From Synechococcus sp. ATX 2A4 (GTDB lineage Bacteria; Cyanobacteriota; Cyanobacteriia; PCC-6307; Cyanobiaceae): a stretch of DNA of 64,000 nt. The stretch is taken from positions 62,001-126,000 of the forward strand of contig NZ_JAGQCV010000005.1 in the NCBI RefSeq assembly GCF_024346375.1, in the 5' to 3' direction. Under the pieces are notes generated by a model. That model saw only the letters and a program-made list of their open reading frames with translations, had not been told where the DNA came from and made no database searches. The translations under genes were made by a program, and so were the position numbers. Each line of letters opens with the position of its first letter. The first letter of the stretch is position 1. Positions 35,209 to 49,060 of the stretch are shown here, piece after piece.

Positions 35209-36887
35209 TGGGGCGCCTGCTGAAAGGGTGGCGGGGCCTGTCCCGCTCGCTGCGCATCTGGCGCGCCGTGCTGCTGCTGCTGGCGGGGCTGTGGCTGGAT
35301 GGCCGGGCCTGGTCGTACCGGGGCGCGGGGCCGCCGAGCGCGGAGCACCGGGCCGCGCGTCAGCGCCAGCGCGCCCGCTGGCTCACCAACGAACTGCTCA
35401 GCCTCGGATCGGCCTTCATCAAGCTGGGCCAGCTGCTCTCGGCCCGCCCCGATGTGCTGCCCGCCGGCTGGGTGGAAGAGCTGGCGCACCTGCAGGACCG
35501 GGTGCCCGCTTTCCCCTTCACCACCGTGCAGCGGCTGCTGGAGGAGGAACTGGGCGAGCGCTGCAACGAAATCATCGATCTGGCGGAGGAACCGCTCGGC
35601 TCCGCCAGCCTGGCCCAGGTGCACCGCGCCAGCCTCCGCAGTGGCCGCCAGGTGGTGTTCAAGATCCAGCGGCCCGGGCTGGAGCGTCTGTTCCGGCTCG
35701 ATCTGGAAGTGATGCAGCAGGTGGCGGCGGTGCTGCAGCGCCACCCCCGCTGGGGCCAGGGCCGCGATTGGGTGTCGATTGCCCAGGAGTGCCGGCGTGT
35801 GTTGCTGCGGGAGCTGGATTTTCGCCTCGAAGCGGAACATGCCGCCCGCTTCCGGCAGCAATTTCTGGATGATCCCGGCATCCGTATCCCAGCGGTGATC
35901 TGGGAGCTGAGCACCCGCCGGGTGCTGTGCCTCGATTATCTCCCGGGCATCAAGATCAACGATCGCTCGGCGCTGGTGGAGGCGGGCATTGATCCTGCAG
36001 CGGTGGCGGAAAAGGGCGCGGCCAGTTATCTCCAGCAGCTGGTGCGCTTCGGTTTTTTCCACGCCGATCCCCACCCCGGCAACCTGGCGGTGGCCAGCGA
36101 TGGCGCGCTCATCTACTACGACTTCGGCATGATGGGCCAGCTGTCCGCCCGCCTGCGCGGGCGGCTGGGCCGCATGGTGCGGGCTGCCGCAGCCCGGGAT
36201 GCCGGCGCCCTGGTGGAGGAGATGCAGGGGGCCGGTGTGATCGCTGCCGGCATCGATGCCGGCCCGGTGCGGCGCCTGGTGCGGGTGATGCTCACCGATG
36301 CGCTCACCCCGCCCTTCTCCGCCAATGTGCTGGAGAAGCTCTCCGGCGATCTCTACGACCTGGTGTATGGCCAGCCGTTCCGCTTGCCGGCGGAGCTGAT
36401 CTTCGTGATGCGCGCCCTCTCCACCTTTGAGGGGGTCGGCCGCAGCCTAGACCCCGCCTTTAGCCTGGTGTCGATTGCCCGCCCTTATCTCCTCCCCCTG
36501 ATGACCACCGGCGGCACTGGACCCAACGATTTCCTCGGCGAATTGAGCCGCCAGGCCGGCGAGATCGGCAGCCGTGCGCTGGGTCTACCCCGCCGCCTGG
36601 AAGACAGCCTCTCGCGCCTGGAGCAGGGCGATCTGCAGGTGCAGATGCGCGCCGGCGAAACCGACCGCATCCTGCGCCGCCTCGCCACGGCTCAGCAGGC
36701 GGCCGGTCAGTCATTCCTGCTCGGCGGCCTGGCGGTGTCGGCAGCGTTACTGGCCGCTAGCGCCCGCCCGGCCCTGGTGGCGGTGCCCCTGGTGGCGGCG
36801 TTGCCGGTCACGCTCAGCTGGCTGAAGCTGCAGGGGCGCCTCCGCCGTGATGGCCGCTTGGAGAAACTGCCGGGCGCCGGCGGCTGA
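35208..36887 (+). CDS. AarF/UbiB (ABC1) family atypical kinase
   Basis: A 559-residue ABC1-family protein. N-terminal KxGQ motif: FIKLGQLLSARPDVLP. Kinase-like core: GSASLAQVHRAS (Ala-rich loop), VVFKIQRPGL (Lys), FFHADPHPGNLAVA (catalytic HADPHPGN) and IYYDFGMMG (DFG). Two hydrophobic helices lie near the C-terminus (about 505-540). Relatives act in isoprenoid/quinone or lipid metabolism and in stress responses of chloroplasts and cyanobacteria. Start is the second of two adjacent in-frame codons (TTG 35205, ATG 35208). Confidence 0.93.
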   Translation: MGRLLKGWRGLSRSLRIWRAVLLLLAGLWLDGRAWSYRGAGPPSAEHRAARQRQRARWLTNELLSLGSAFIKLGQLLSARPDVLPAGWVEELAHLQDRVPAFPFTTVQRLLEEELGERCNEIIDLAEEPLGSASLAQVHRASLRSGRQVVFKIQRPGLERLFRLDLEVMQQVAAVLQRHPRWGQGRDWVSIAQECRRVLLRELDFRLEAEHAARFRQQFLDDPGIRIPAVIWELSTRRVLCLDYLPGIKINDRSALVEAGIDPAAVAEKGAASYLQQLVRFGFFHADPHPGNLAVASDGALIYYDFGMMGQLSARLRGRLGRMVRAAAARDAGALVEEMQGAGVIAAGIDAGPVRRLVRVMLTDALTPPFSANVLEKLSGDLYDLVYGQPFRLPAELIFVMRALSTFEGVGRSLDPAFSLVSIARPYLLPLMTTGGTGPNDFLGELSRQAGEIGSRALGLPRRLEDSLSRLEQGDLQVQMRAGETDRILRRLATAQQAAGQSFLLGGLAVSAALLAASARPALVAVPLVAALPVTLSWLKLQGRLRRDGRLEKLPGAGG

Positions 36888-37130
36888 ACCAGCCGGCAGA
36901 GCCAGGCGAAGAGCAAGCTGCAAACACCAAGCAACCCCGAGGCACGTTCAGGCCCTTGGGCCTGCCAGATCCAATGCGATCAGGCAGCGCAGCTGCGGAG
37001 AGTTGCCAACGCGATGGAGCATCAACCTCAACAGAATAGTTGTGGTCATTCAATGGCGATCGCGGCTTTCTCGTTGGCCTCTGTGGATGCTTTCTTTGCC
37101 GGTTTTCGGCTCTTCAACCTAAGGCGAGAT

Positions 37131-38117
37131 CTACTCAGATCGCAACGAGCTGTTGATGCGTTTGCGCAGCTTGCGGCTCCAGCCGAAGGCAACGGTGGCG
37201 CCCAACACGGGAAGAGGAGCGGGGATGCTAACAGTGGTGGCTGAATCACTGAGGTCAGCAAAACCTGCTGCGTTTGGAAGGGATCCGCCCGGTGAAACGG
37301 TGGTGAACGTCGGGCTCAAGTCGGCGGTATTCCCGTTGGTCACATCAATGGTGACCCAGTTGCCTGGATTGCCGTTGCCGTAGAGGACATCATAATTCGG
37401 GTTAAAGGCAATCTGAAGGTTGCCAATTCCCAGGCTGGCATCCAGTGGGGTGTAGGAAGCATTGATGGCAGTTTCGTTTAATATGGTTAAATTCAGCTGG
37501 AAAAAGCGCCCATCATTGATGCCGGTGCCGAGGGCTGGATTGGCATAGGAAGTTGCCGCAAAAAGAAGCCCATCGCTCGTTATGGCGATGTCTCCGAAGC
37601 TGTTTGAGTTGACGTTGCCCACAGTTTGGTCGTTGGGAACGCTGCTCAATGTGAATTGCTCAGAGTCAGCTGGGTTGAAAACTGGCGTGTTCCCTGAATA
37701 GGTGAAGCCGATGCGGTTCAGTACGTTAGATGTGCGCGTGAAGAACCATAGATCACCGTTATAAAAAGCAGCGTTTTGGGGCTGTGCCGTGAGAGAGAGT
37801 TGGGTGGCGGTTGCCACTTGTTCAATGGGTTGGTCCCGCCTCAATACCTGCAGATTGCCGTTCGGATCAAAGTAGAAAAGGCTATTGCGGACCCTGTCGA
37901 CGGCTAGGCCGTTGGCAACGCCTGTGCCGGTAACCCCTGTAAAGCCCGTTGAGGTCACAAAACTGAAACTTCGAGGGAGTTGGAGGTTGACCTCATAGAT
38001 ATTGCCGTCGCGGCCTGCTGCGTAAATGAATTCATTGGCCTTGGCTTCGCCGCCAAGAAAGATGGTTGAAGCGCCGAGCAGCAGCCCAAGACCCAGGGAA
38101 GACCGTAAGCCCTTCAT
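37131..38117 (-). CDS. Exported protein with exosortase-type C-terminal signal, family member A
   Basis: A 328-residue protein with a signal peptide (MKGLRSSLGLGLLLGASTIF, cleavage near ANEF). The middle is beta-propeller-like (FIYAAGRDGNIYEVNL, VDRVRNSLFYFDPNGNLQVL, PQNAAFYNGDLWFFTR, SNSFGDIAITSDGLLFAATS). The C-terminus has PAPLPVLGATVAFGWSRKL then RKRI: a Pro-containing motif, hydrophobic helix and basic tail, i.e. an exosortase/PEP-CTERM-like sorting signal of cyanobacterial type. It should be exported and processed at the membrane. It is paralogous to the gene at 38886-39902 and to the relic between them. The open frame extends to 38363, but the Met at 38117 precedes the signal peptide. 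Confidence 0.75.
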   Translation of the reverse strand: MKGLRSSLGLGLLLGASTIFLGGEAKANEFIYAAGRDGNIYEVNLQLPRSFSFVTSTGFTGVTGTGVANGLAVDRVRNSLFYFDPNGNLQVLRRDQPIEQVATATQLSLTAQPQNAAFYNGDLWFFTRTSNVLNRIGFTYSGNTPVFNPADSEQFTLSSVPNDQTVGNVNSNSFGDIAITSDGLLFAATSYANPALGTGINDGRFFQLNLTILNETAINASYTPLDASLGIGNLQIAFNPNYDVLYGNGNPGNWVTIDVTNGNTADLSPTFTTVSPGGSLPNAAGFADLSDSATTVSIPAPLPVLGATVAFGWSRKLRKRINSSLRSE

Positions 38118-38167
38118 GAACCAGTGTTGAATTCTAATTATTATACCATGCAACGCTTCGCTTTGTC

Positions 38168-38805
38168 TCAGCCCGTCGGTGAGCGGATCGCCCCTGGTGC
38201 CCTGCCCTCTCCCCCCTGCTCCTGCCACCGGAGCTCTGGGCTCAGCCAGGGATTCTGGGAGCCAGTCGCGCCCCCATCTGAGGCTGAAGCGGCAGGTGGG
38301 GGCGCGATCAGGAGCCGATGCTTGCGGCAACCTCCACCAGCACAGCAGCAGCGTGCCGAGCACCTGGATCTGTTGAGCGTGTTGGGAGCCTTGCAGCGTG
38401 TGAACGGCGTGATGGTGTTAAAGATGGGTGTGTTGAACACTGGGCAAGAGACTTACCAGTTTCAGCGCGTTTGATTCGCTCGAAAAGACCCAGGCTCTGT
38501 TGTTCCAGAGTGCCGCGTTCTGGAGCGGGAGCCCTCTGAGGCTGGGTTGTGTGGGGCACTTGCCACCTGCCGAAATTTCCCTGGCCCTGGCCGAGAGCCT
38601 GGAGCTTGTTGTTAGGAGCAAAGTAGAAGAGGTTGTTGCGAGCCGTGTCGTTGGTTGTTGGCCAGGCCCATCGGCCACACCGGGGCCTTCCAAATCGCTA
38701 AAGCCTGTGGGAGTGAGCACGGTCGTGGTTATGGCACCAAAGTCCACCGCTTGCATCGATGTTCCCGTCGTGGCCACCGCCACAGCTGAACTGATCCTTC
38801 AATGA
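38168..38805 (-). pseudogene. Frameshifted relic of the same exported-protein family, member B
   Basis: Parts of a third copy are spread over the three minus-strand frames. Segments seen in order are GGGHDGNIDASGG (compare GAGTDGNIYEIN), then TTVLTPTGFSDLEGPGVADG in a second frame, TNDTARNNLFYFAPNNKLQA in a third, and LQNAALWNNRAWVFSSESNA back in the second (compare PQNGAFYNNEFWFFSR). At least three frameshifts are needed and I cannot trace it much beyond this. No exosortase-type tail is present. It lies between two intact paralogs on the same strand, so it is probably a tandem duplicate in decay. Confidence 0.75.
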
Positions 38806-38812
38806 TCAGCCT

Positions 38813-38848
38813 AAAAAAGCGGTGGAACCATCGGGGCCCCACCGCTTG
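38813..38848 (-). terminator. Intrinsic terminator downstream of exported-protein gene C
   Basis: On the minus strand a 9-bp stem (AAGCGGTGG with CCACCGCTT) encloses a 13-base loop and is followed by six T residues. It lies ~38 bases past the stop of the 38886-39902 gene and would end its transcript before the relic. Confidence 0.75.
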
Positions 38849-38885
38849 ATTTGACCTGATTCACGGTCAAGTGAAGATGGGCTGG

Positions 38886-39902
38886 TCAGCCGACAGAATT
38901 TGTTGACGGGAACGTGGTGTTGATGCGCTTGCGCATTTTGCGGCTCCAGCCAAAGGCGGCGGCGGCGCCAAGCAAAGGCAGGGGGCCAGGAATGGGCACA
39001 TTGGTGATTGAATCGCTCAGATCAACAACCCCGGGGAATGCCCCTGGAAACTTGCCCGTCAGGGGCACAGCCATTGCTTTGGCAACTCCGGTGTGGATGT
39101 TGACGGTTAACCAGTTGCCAGTGGTGGATGCGTTGGCGAACAAGGTGCTGTAGCTGCTATCAAAGGCAGTTTGCAGGGCGCCGGCTCCGAGGTTGCCGTT
39201 GATTTGCTTGTAGCTGTGATTGAGCGCAGCAGCGCCTTTGATTGGATCCTCAGAAAGATTGGCAAGCTTGAGCCGGAAGAATCTTCCGTTGTTGTTGTAA
39301 TCGTTGTTTGTTGTTGCGAAGAGATAGCCATCTTTGTGCCCGCCCGTAACGATGCTGATGTCTCCGAAGTTGTTCTTAAGAATTCCCTTGTGACCGGTGG
39401 TGTTATTGGGAACCGCAGAAAGATTGTAAGAAATTCTTCTGAGGAAGGAGGGGGTGCTGTCTTCGTAGGAGAAGCTGACACGGTTGAGCGTGACAGGGTT
39501 GATATGGGCTTTGGTGCCAGGTTCCAGACGGGAGAAGAACCAGAATTCGTTGTTGTAAAAGGCGCCGTTTTGAGGTTGAAGCTGCCCTTTGATTCCAAGG
39601 TTTGTAGGGGTGGCACCACTAACCAATGTGGGGGTGCTTGATCCCTGCTGAAGCACCCTCAGGTTGTTGTCGGGAGTGATGAAAAAGAGATTGTTGCGGA
39701 CACGGTCGTTGGCAAGGGCATTGGCCGCGCCTGTGCCGTAGGGCCCAAGACCCGTGAAGCCCGTAGTGGTGAGGAATTTGGACGTGCGTGTGTGGGTATT
39801 GATTTCGTAGATGTTGCCATCGGTGCCGGCGCCGTAGAGAAAGCCGCTCGCTGAGGCCGGATTAGCCCAAGCCGCAACGGCAAATCCGGCAATGAGGGCC
39901 AA
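38886..39902 (-). CDS. Exported protein with exosortase-type C-terminal signal, family member C
   Basis: A 338-residue protein. The N-terminus is a hydrophobic signal (MALIAGFAVAAWANPASASG); the body repeats the family pattern (FLYGAGTDGNIYEINT, NDRVRNNLFFITPDNNLRVL, PQNGAFYNNEFWFFSRLEPG, NNFGDISIVTGG) and it ends PGPLPLLGAAAAFGWSRKM then RKRI, the exosortase-type sorting signal. The start is a TTG at 39902: the only nearby ATG is out of frame, so the first codon is either non-canonical or masked by a small frameshift. A terminator follows at 38813-38848. The function of this paralogous family is not known to me. Confidence 0.7.
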   Translation of the reverse strand: MALIAGFAVAAWANPASASGFLYGAGTDGNIYEINTHTRTSKFLTTTGFTGLGPYGTGAANALANDRVRNNLFFITPDNNLRVLQQGSSTPTLVSGATPTNLGIKGQLQPQNGAFYNNEFWFFSRLEPGTKAHINPVTLNRVSFSYEDSTPSFLRRISYNLSAVPNNTTGHKGILKNNFGDISIVTGGHKDGYLFATTNNDYNNNGRFFRLKLANLSEDPIKGAAALNHSYKQINGNLGAGALQTAFDSSYSTLFANASTTGNWLTVNIHTGVAKAMAVPLTGKFPGAFPGVVDLSDSITNVPIPGPLPLLGAAAAFGWSRKMRKRINTTFPSTNSVG

Positions 39903-40103
39903 ACCCGCGTAGGTGCGCCCTGCAATCCATAACTAGAAGTTGTGACCGTAGCACCGACGCTTTTAGGCAAGGCTGAGAGTTGCCTAAAGGCTTTAGCCAC
40001 ATTCAGTGAGGCTGGTGCTTCGGATCCGGCTGGCGTGAGCCTCTGCTGCTCCCGATGAAAGCAGCTGGCAGCGGGCCGGAAACCTGGTTCCCAGGGAGCA
40101 CCC

Positions 40104-45027
<4,924 letters not shown>

Positions 45028-45074
45028 GGTGTCTGTTTGCCGGTTCGTGCGATCGCACCGGTGCGCAGGCCACC

Positions 45075-45326
45075 GTGGAATCCCCTACCCGCTCCACCAC
45101 CACCTCTGAACCCTTGCCGGAGGCAGAGCCCACGCCGCCGGCAGGGGCGGTTGCCACGGGCTTTTTCCCTTCGCTGCTGGAAGAGCTGCGCAAGGTGGTC
45201 TGGCCCAGCCGCCAGCAACTGTTCAGCGAATCGGTGGCGGTGATTCTGATGGTGGGCCTGTCGGCCGCCTCGATCGCCGCGATCGATCGCCTCTTCGGCT
45301 GGCTGTCCTCCCAGATCTTCCGCTGA
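45075..45326 (+). CDS. secE: Preprotein translocase subunit SecE
   Basis: An 83-residue single-span component of SecYEG. It starts at GTG (VESPTRSTTTSE), has a variable Pro-rich cytoplasmic head, the conserved LLEELRKVVWPSRQQLFSES line and one membrane helix (VAVILMVGLSAASIAAI). Length and placement just upstream of nusG are standard. A HIP1 octamer lies in the short upstream gap. Confidence 0.95.
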   Translation: MESPTRSTTTSEPLPEAEPTPPAGAVATGFFPSLLEELRKVVWPSRQQLFSESVAVILMVGLSAASIAAIDRLFGWLSSQIFR

Positions 45327-45377
45327 CCCTCCCGCCGCGCACCCCCCACGCCGCCTCGTCGTCCTTCCCCCAACCCC

Positions 45378-46118
45378 GTGTCAGAAGCCGAACTCGCCCC
45401 TGCTGATCTCGCTGCCGCTGACCACGCAGCCACCAGCCCCGTTGCCGCCGAACTCGCTGCTGCTGATCTCGCCGCCGGTGCCCTCACGGACGGTGACGCC
45501 CTGAGCGCAGCCGACCCCGACATGACGGCAGCTCCTGAAGCCGAGACCAAGCCGCAGGTGGCCCGCTGGTATGCGATTCAGGTGGCCTCCAGCTGCGAGA
45601 AAAAGGTGAAGGCCACCCTGGAGCAGCGGGCGATCACCCTCGGCGTCAGCAACCGCATCCTTGAAATCGAGATCCCGCAAACGCCTGCCATCAAGCTCAA
45701 GAAAGACGGCAGCCGGCAGTCGACCGAGGAGAAGGTGTTTCCCGGTTATGTGCTGGTGCGCATGGTGCTCGATGAAGACACGATGATGGCGGTACGGAGC
45801 ACCCCGAACGTGATCAATTTCGTGGGGGCTGAGGAGCGCCGCGCCACCGGCCGCGCCCGCGGCCACATCAAGCCCCGGCCCCTCACCCGGCCCGAGGTGG
45901 AGCGCATCTTCAAGCGCGCCGCCGAGAAGAAGCCCCTGGTGAAGGTCGACATCACCGAGGGCGATCAGATCCTCGTCACCGCCGGTCCCTTCAAGGATTT
46001 CCAGGGCGAGGTGATCGAAGTGTCGGGCGAGCGCAGCAAGCTCAAGGCCCTGCTCTCGATTTTCGGCCGGGAAACCCCGGTGGAGCTCGAGTTCGCCCAG
46101 ATCAGCAAACAGAGCTGA
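45378..46118 (+). CDS. nusG: Transcription termination/antitermination protein NusG
   Basis: Up to 246 residues from GTG at 45378. The NGN domain starts at [20 protein letters not shown], includes [15 protein letters not shown] and ends near residue 165; the KOW domain reads [23 protein letters not shown]-type sequence near the C-terminus. The first ~55 residues are an acidic/Ala-rich extension holding two near-copies of AELA-ADLA; an ATG at 45522 is a possible internal start. NusG binds RNA polymerase and couples to Rho and ribosomes. Two strong hairpins follow its stop. Confidence 0.95.
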   Translation: MSEAELAPADLAAADHAATSPVAAELAAADLAAGALTDGDALSAADPDMTAAPEAETKPQVARWYAIQVASSCEKKVKATLEQRAITLGVSNRILEIEIPQTPAIKLKKDGSRQSTEEKVFPGYVLVRMVLDEDTMMAVRSTPNVINFVGAEERRATGRARGHIKPRPLTRPEVERIFKRAAEKKPLVKVDITEGDQILVTAGPFKDFQGEVIEVSGERSKLKALLSIFGRETPVELEFAQISKQS

Positions 46119-46121
46119 TCA

Positions 46122-46183
46122 CCAGGGCCGCCTCCCTGCGGAGGGCGGCCCTGGGTGTGTCCGCCGCCTGCGGCGGACACACC
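46122..46183 (+). promoter_or_regulatory. Two consecutive hairpins between nusG and rplK
   Basis: Hairpin 1 (46122-46154): an 11-bp outer stem (CCAGGGCCGCC with GGCGGCCCTGG) with a 3-bp inner stem and one bulge. Hairpin 2 (46154-46183): a perfect 13-bp stem (GGTGTGTCCGCCG with CGGCGGACACACC) around a CCTG loop. They start 4 bases after the nusG stop. There is no T-run, so they may attenuate, process or stabilise the transcript, or be Rho-independent-like pause sites. Confidence 0.7.
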
Positions 46184-46302
46184 ACACCGCCGCTCCCCGC
46201 GAACGGCGATCCGCACACCTCCCCCCGGGGAGATCCGCTCCAGCCCACCGGGGCGTACGCCCCCACCTCCCGCGAGGGAGTTTCCGTTCCCCAGACCAGC
46301 CG

Positions 46303-46728
46303 ATGGCCAAGAAAGTCGTAGCCGTGATCAAGCTGGCCCTCAATGCCGGCAAAGCCAACCCTGCACCGCCCGTGGGCCCTGCCCTCGGTCAGCACGGGGT
46401 CAACATCATGGCGTTCTGCAAGGAGTACAACGCCCGCACCCAAGACAAAGCCGGGTACGTGATCCCGGTGGAGATCTCGGTCTTCGAAGACCGCAGCTTC
46501 ACCTTCATCACCAAGACCCCGCCTGCGTCGGTGCTGATCTCCAAGGCCGCTGGCATTCCCAGAGGCGCCGCCACTTCCGCCAAGGGAGAGGCCGGTGCCA
46601 TCAGCCGTGCCCAGCTCGAGGAGATCGCCAAGACCAAGCTCCCCGACCTCAACACCAGCAATGTCGAGGCGGCCATGCGCATCATCGAAGGCACCGCCCG
46701 CAACATGGGCGTCGCCATCAGCGACTGA
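46303..46728 (+). CDS. rplK: Ribosomal protein L11
   Basis: A 141-residue protein of the GTPase-associated region. It begins [20 protein letters not shown], has the conserved [20 protein letters not shown], and ends with [20 protein letters not shown]. Standard length. It follows the paired hairpins after nusG and precedes rplA by 147 bases. Confidence 0.98.
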   Translation: MAKKVVAVIKLALNAGKANPAPPVGPALGQHGVNIMAFCKEYNARTQDKAGYVIPVEISVFEDRSFTFITKTPPASVLISKAAGIPRGAATSAKGEAGAISRAQLEEIAKTKLPDLNTSNVEAAMRIIEGTARNMGVAISD

Positions 46729-46875
46729 AGGCCCCTGGCCTGATCGCGCCACTGGCTGAGGCCCCTGCGCCAACTCCAGTTTCTCCGCTCCCTCCTTCTT
46801 CACCCCACCCGGGGGAGACCCAGGGCCCGGGCCTCAAGCGCCCGCCGGCTCCGTCGCCCGCACCCCAACCCCACC

Positions 46876-47583
46876 ATGCCAAACCCTTCCAAGCGTTACG
46901 CCGCCCTGGCCGAAACGGTCAAAGACCGTGCCTATGAGCCCCTTGAGGCCCTAGAGCTCGTCAAGGCCAACGCCACCGCGAAATTCGACGAAACGATCGA
47001 GGCCCACGCCCGCCTCGGCATCGATCCCAAGTACACCGACCAACAGCTCCGCACCACGGTCGCCCTGCCGAACGGCACCGGCCAGAGCATCCGCATCGCC
47101 GTGATCGCCCGTGGCGAGAAGGTCGCCGAAGCCAAGGCCGCCGGTGCCGACCTCGCCGGTGATGAAGATCTGGTGGAAGCCATCGCCGGCGGCCAGATCG
47201 ATTTCGACCTGCTGATCGCCACCCCGGACATGATGCCCAAAGTGGCCAAGCTGGGCCGGGTGCTCGGCCCGCGCGGCCTGATGCCGAACCCCAAGGCCGG
47301 CACCGTGGCCACTGATCTGGCGGCGGCGATCAACGAGTTCAAGGCGGGCAAGCTGGAGTTCCGCGCCGACCGCACCGGCATCGTGCACGTGCGCTTCGGC
47401 AAGGCCAGCTTCAGCGTCGAGAAACTGCTGGAGAACCTCAAGGCCCTGCAGGAAGTGATCGACCGCCAGAAACCCAGCGGCGCCAAAGGACGCTACTGGA
47501 AGAGCCTCTACCTCACCTCCACGATGGGCCCGTCGGTGCAGGTGGATGTCACCCTGCTGCAGGACATCAAGCGCGACAGCTGA
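46876..47583 (+). CDS. rplA: Ribosomal protein L1
   Basis: A 235-residue L1-stalk protein. Landmarks: [20 protein letters not shown], the L1 signature region [19 protein letters not shown] and the C-terminal [15 protein letters not shown]. In many bacteria L1 represses its own operon through its mRNA; whether that occurs here is not visible. A ~300-base gap to rplJ follows. Confidence 0.98.
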   Translation: MPNPSKRYAALAETVKDRAYEPLEALELVKANATAKFDETIEAHARLGIDPKYTDQQLRTTVALPNGTGQSIRIAVIARGEKVAEAKAAGADLAGDEDLVEAIAGGQIDFDLLIATPDMMPKVAKLGRVLGPRGLMPNPKAGTVATDLAAAINEFKAGKLEFRADRTGIVHVRFGKASFSVEKLLENLKALQEVIDRQKPSGAKGRYWKSLYLTSTMGPSVQVDVTLLQDIKRDS

Positions 47584-47890
47584 GCGGCAGCGGCCCGGAA
47601 CCAGTGCTGATGCCGGTGTAGGCTGAACAACTGGCTTGTCCAGAGGGCACGCGCCCAACCCAAGACAGCAGGTGATCGATCGAGCTTCCGGGAGTTTCTC
47701 CTGTGGCCCGTTTGTTCATAAGTCCTGCCGAGGTGCTCGCGGAAGGTTTGGCACTCCGGTTTTCGGTGGTGCGAATCGTCAGGCGGCCTCGTCGCGCCCC
47801 CGTTTGAAACGGGAGCGGGTCCGTCACTACCCAGTGGAGGGCTTCAGGGGCCGCGGGCCCAGCTTGTTCCCACCGATTCGTTCCACTCCT
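47584..47890 (+). ncRNA. Probable L10-leader-type region upstream of rplJ
   Basis: The 307-base gap between rplA and rplJ has no gene but several inverted segments, including CCCGT…ACGGG (47799-47813). Many bacteria carry a conserved leader here that binds L10(L7/L12)4 and represses the rplJ–rplL pair. I infer that role from position and length; the exact fold is not verified. Confidence 0.45.
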
Positions 47891-48418
47891 ATGGGCCGCA
47901 AACTGGAGAGCAAGCAACAGATCGTCGAAGAGCTCAAGGGGCTCCTCGGTGCATCGGAAATGGCACTGGTCCTTGATTTCAAGGGCCTGTCGATCAAGGA
48001 GATGACCGACCTGCGCACCCGCCTGCGGGCCAGCAACGGCATCTGCAAGGTGACCAAAAACACCTTGATGCGCCGAGCGATCGATGGAAACAGTGCCTGG
48101 TCGGAACTTGATTCCCTGCTCACCGGCACCAACGCCTTCGTCCTGATCAAGGGCGATGTCGGCACAGCCGTCAAGGCCGTTCAGTCCTTCCAGAAGGACA
48201 CCAAGAAGTCGGAAGTGAAAGGAGGCCTTTTCGAAGGCAAGCTTCTTTCCCAGAACGACGTCAAGGCCATCGGTGAGCTGCCCTCCAAGGAGGTGCTGCT
48301 GGCGCAGATCGCAGGCGCGATCAACGCCGTGGCCACCAAGTTGGCTGTAAGCATCAACGAAGTTCCGTCCGGTCTTGCCCGAGCGCTCAAGCAGCACGCC
48401 GAATCCGGCGAAGGCTGA
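47891..48418 (+). CDS. rplJ: Ribosomal protein L10
   Basis: A 175-residue ribosomal stalk-base protein. The start [20 protein letters not shown], the [19 protein letters not shown] line and the [13 protein letters not shown] motif are diagnostic. The C-terminal helices (residues ~140-175) would bind L7/L12 dimers. It is followed 68 bases later by rplL. A long open frame upstream of 47891 is not conserved. Confidence 0.98.
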   Translation: MGRKLESKQQIVEELKGLLGASEMALVLDFKGLSIKEMTDLRTRLRASNGICKVTKNTLMRRAIDGNSAWSELDSLLTGTNAFVLIKGDVGTAVKAVQSFQKDTKKSEVKGGLFEGKLLSQNDVKAIGELPSKEVLLAQIAGAINAVATKLAVSINEVPSGLARALKQHAESGEG

Positions 48419-48486
48419 CCGCCGACTGCGGCGAATCTTTGATTCGTTCGCTCCCCATTCCCCCGATCTGTTGCTGATTCCCAACC

Positions 48487-48870
48487 ATGTCCGCTACCAC
48501 TGACTCCATCCTCGAGTCGCTCAAAACCCTCTCCCTGCTGGAAGCTTCCGAGCTCGTCAAGCAGATCGAAGAAGCCTTCGGCGTTTCCGCCGCTGCTTCC
48601 GCCGGCGCCGTGATGATGGCGGCTCCTGCCGCTGCCGCTGAAGCCGTCGAGGAGCAAACCGAATTCGATGCCGTGCTCGACGGCTTCGATGCTGCTTCCA
48701 AGATCAAGGTGCTCAAGGCCGTCCGTGAAGTCACGGGCCTCGGCCTCGGCGAAGCCAAGGCTCTCGTCGAAGCGGCTCCCAAGGCCATCAAGGAAGGCGT
48801 CTCCAAAGACGAAGCCGAAGCCATCAAGAAGGCCATCGAAGACGTGGGCGGCAAGGTCACCGTCAAGTGA
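48487..48870 (+). CDS. rplL: Ribosomal protein L7/L12
   Basis: A 127-residue stalk protein: N-terminal dimer domain ([20 protein letters not shown]), an Ala-rich hinge (about 38-55) and a C-terminal domain with [20 protein letters not shown] and [16 protein letters not shown]. It recruits translation factors. It is the last gene of the block and is followed by a strong intrinsic terminator. Confidence 0.98.
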   Translation: MSATTDSILESLKTLSLLEASELVKQIEEAFGVSAAASAGAVMMAAPAAAAEAVEEQTEFDAVLDGFDAASKIKVLKAVREVTGLGLGEAKALVEAAPKAIKEGVSKDEAEAIKKAIEDVGGKVTVK

Positions 48871-48927
48871 TCGCCGGGGGCGGCCCCACGGCTGCCCCAC
48901 CCCACCGGCTTCCGGCCTTTACTGGCC

Positions 48928-48956
48928 AAAAGCCAGCCCCCGAGGCTGGCTTTTTT
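48928..48956 (+). terminator. Intrinsic terminator of the rpl block
   Basis: An 11-bp stem (AAAAGCCAGCC with GGCTGGCTTTT) with a short loop and a T-run, starting ~57 bases after the rplL stop. Confidence 0.9.
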
Positions 48957-49023
48957 GTGGGCGCGAAACGTTGGCCGCCCCTGCGCCAGCGGTTGGCCGC
49001 CCCTGCGGCAGTGAGGCCATCAA

Positions 49024-49060
49024 GGCAAAAAAAAGCCCCGCCGAAGGCAGGGCTTTAGAG
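49024..49060 (-). terminator. Intrinsic terminator for the DUF3747 gene (minus strand)
   Basis: Read on the minus strand, a stem AAAGCCCTGCC with GGCGGGGCTTT (one mismatch) is followed by a run of eight T residues. It lies ~185 bases past the stop of the convergent DUF3747 gene and just beyond the rplL terminator. Confidence 0.8.

Noticed and set aside
37131-39902. Naming the exported family DUF4394
   Set aside because: Both have a propeller-like feel, but I could not match the DUF4394 motif order, so I left it unnamed.
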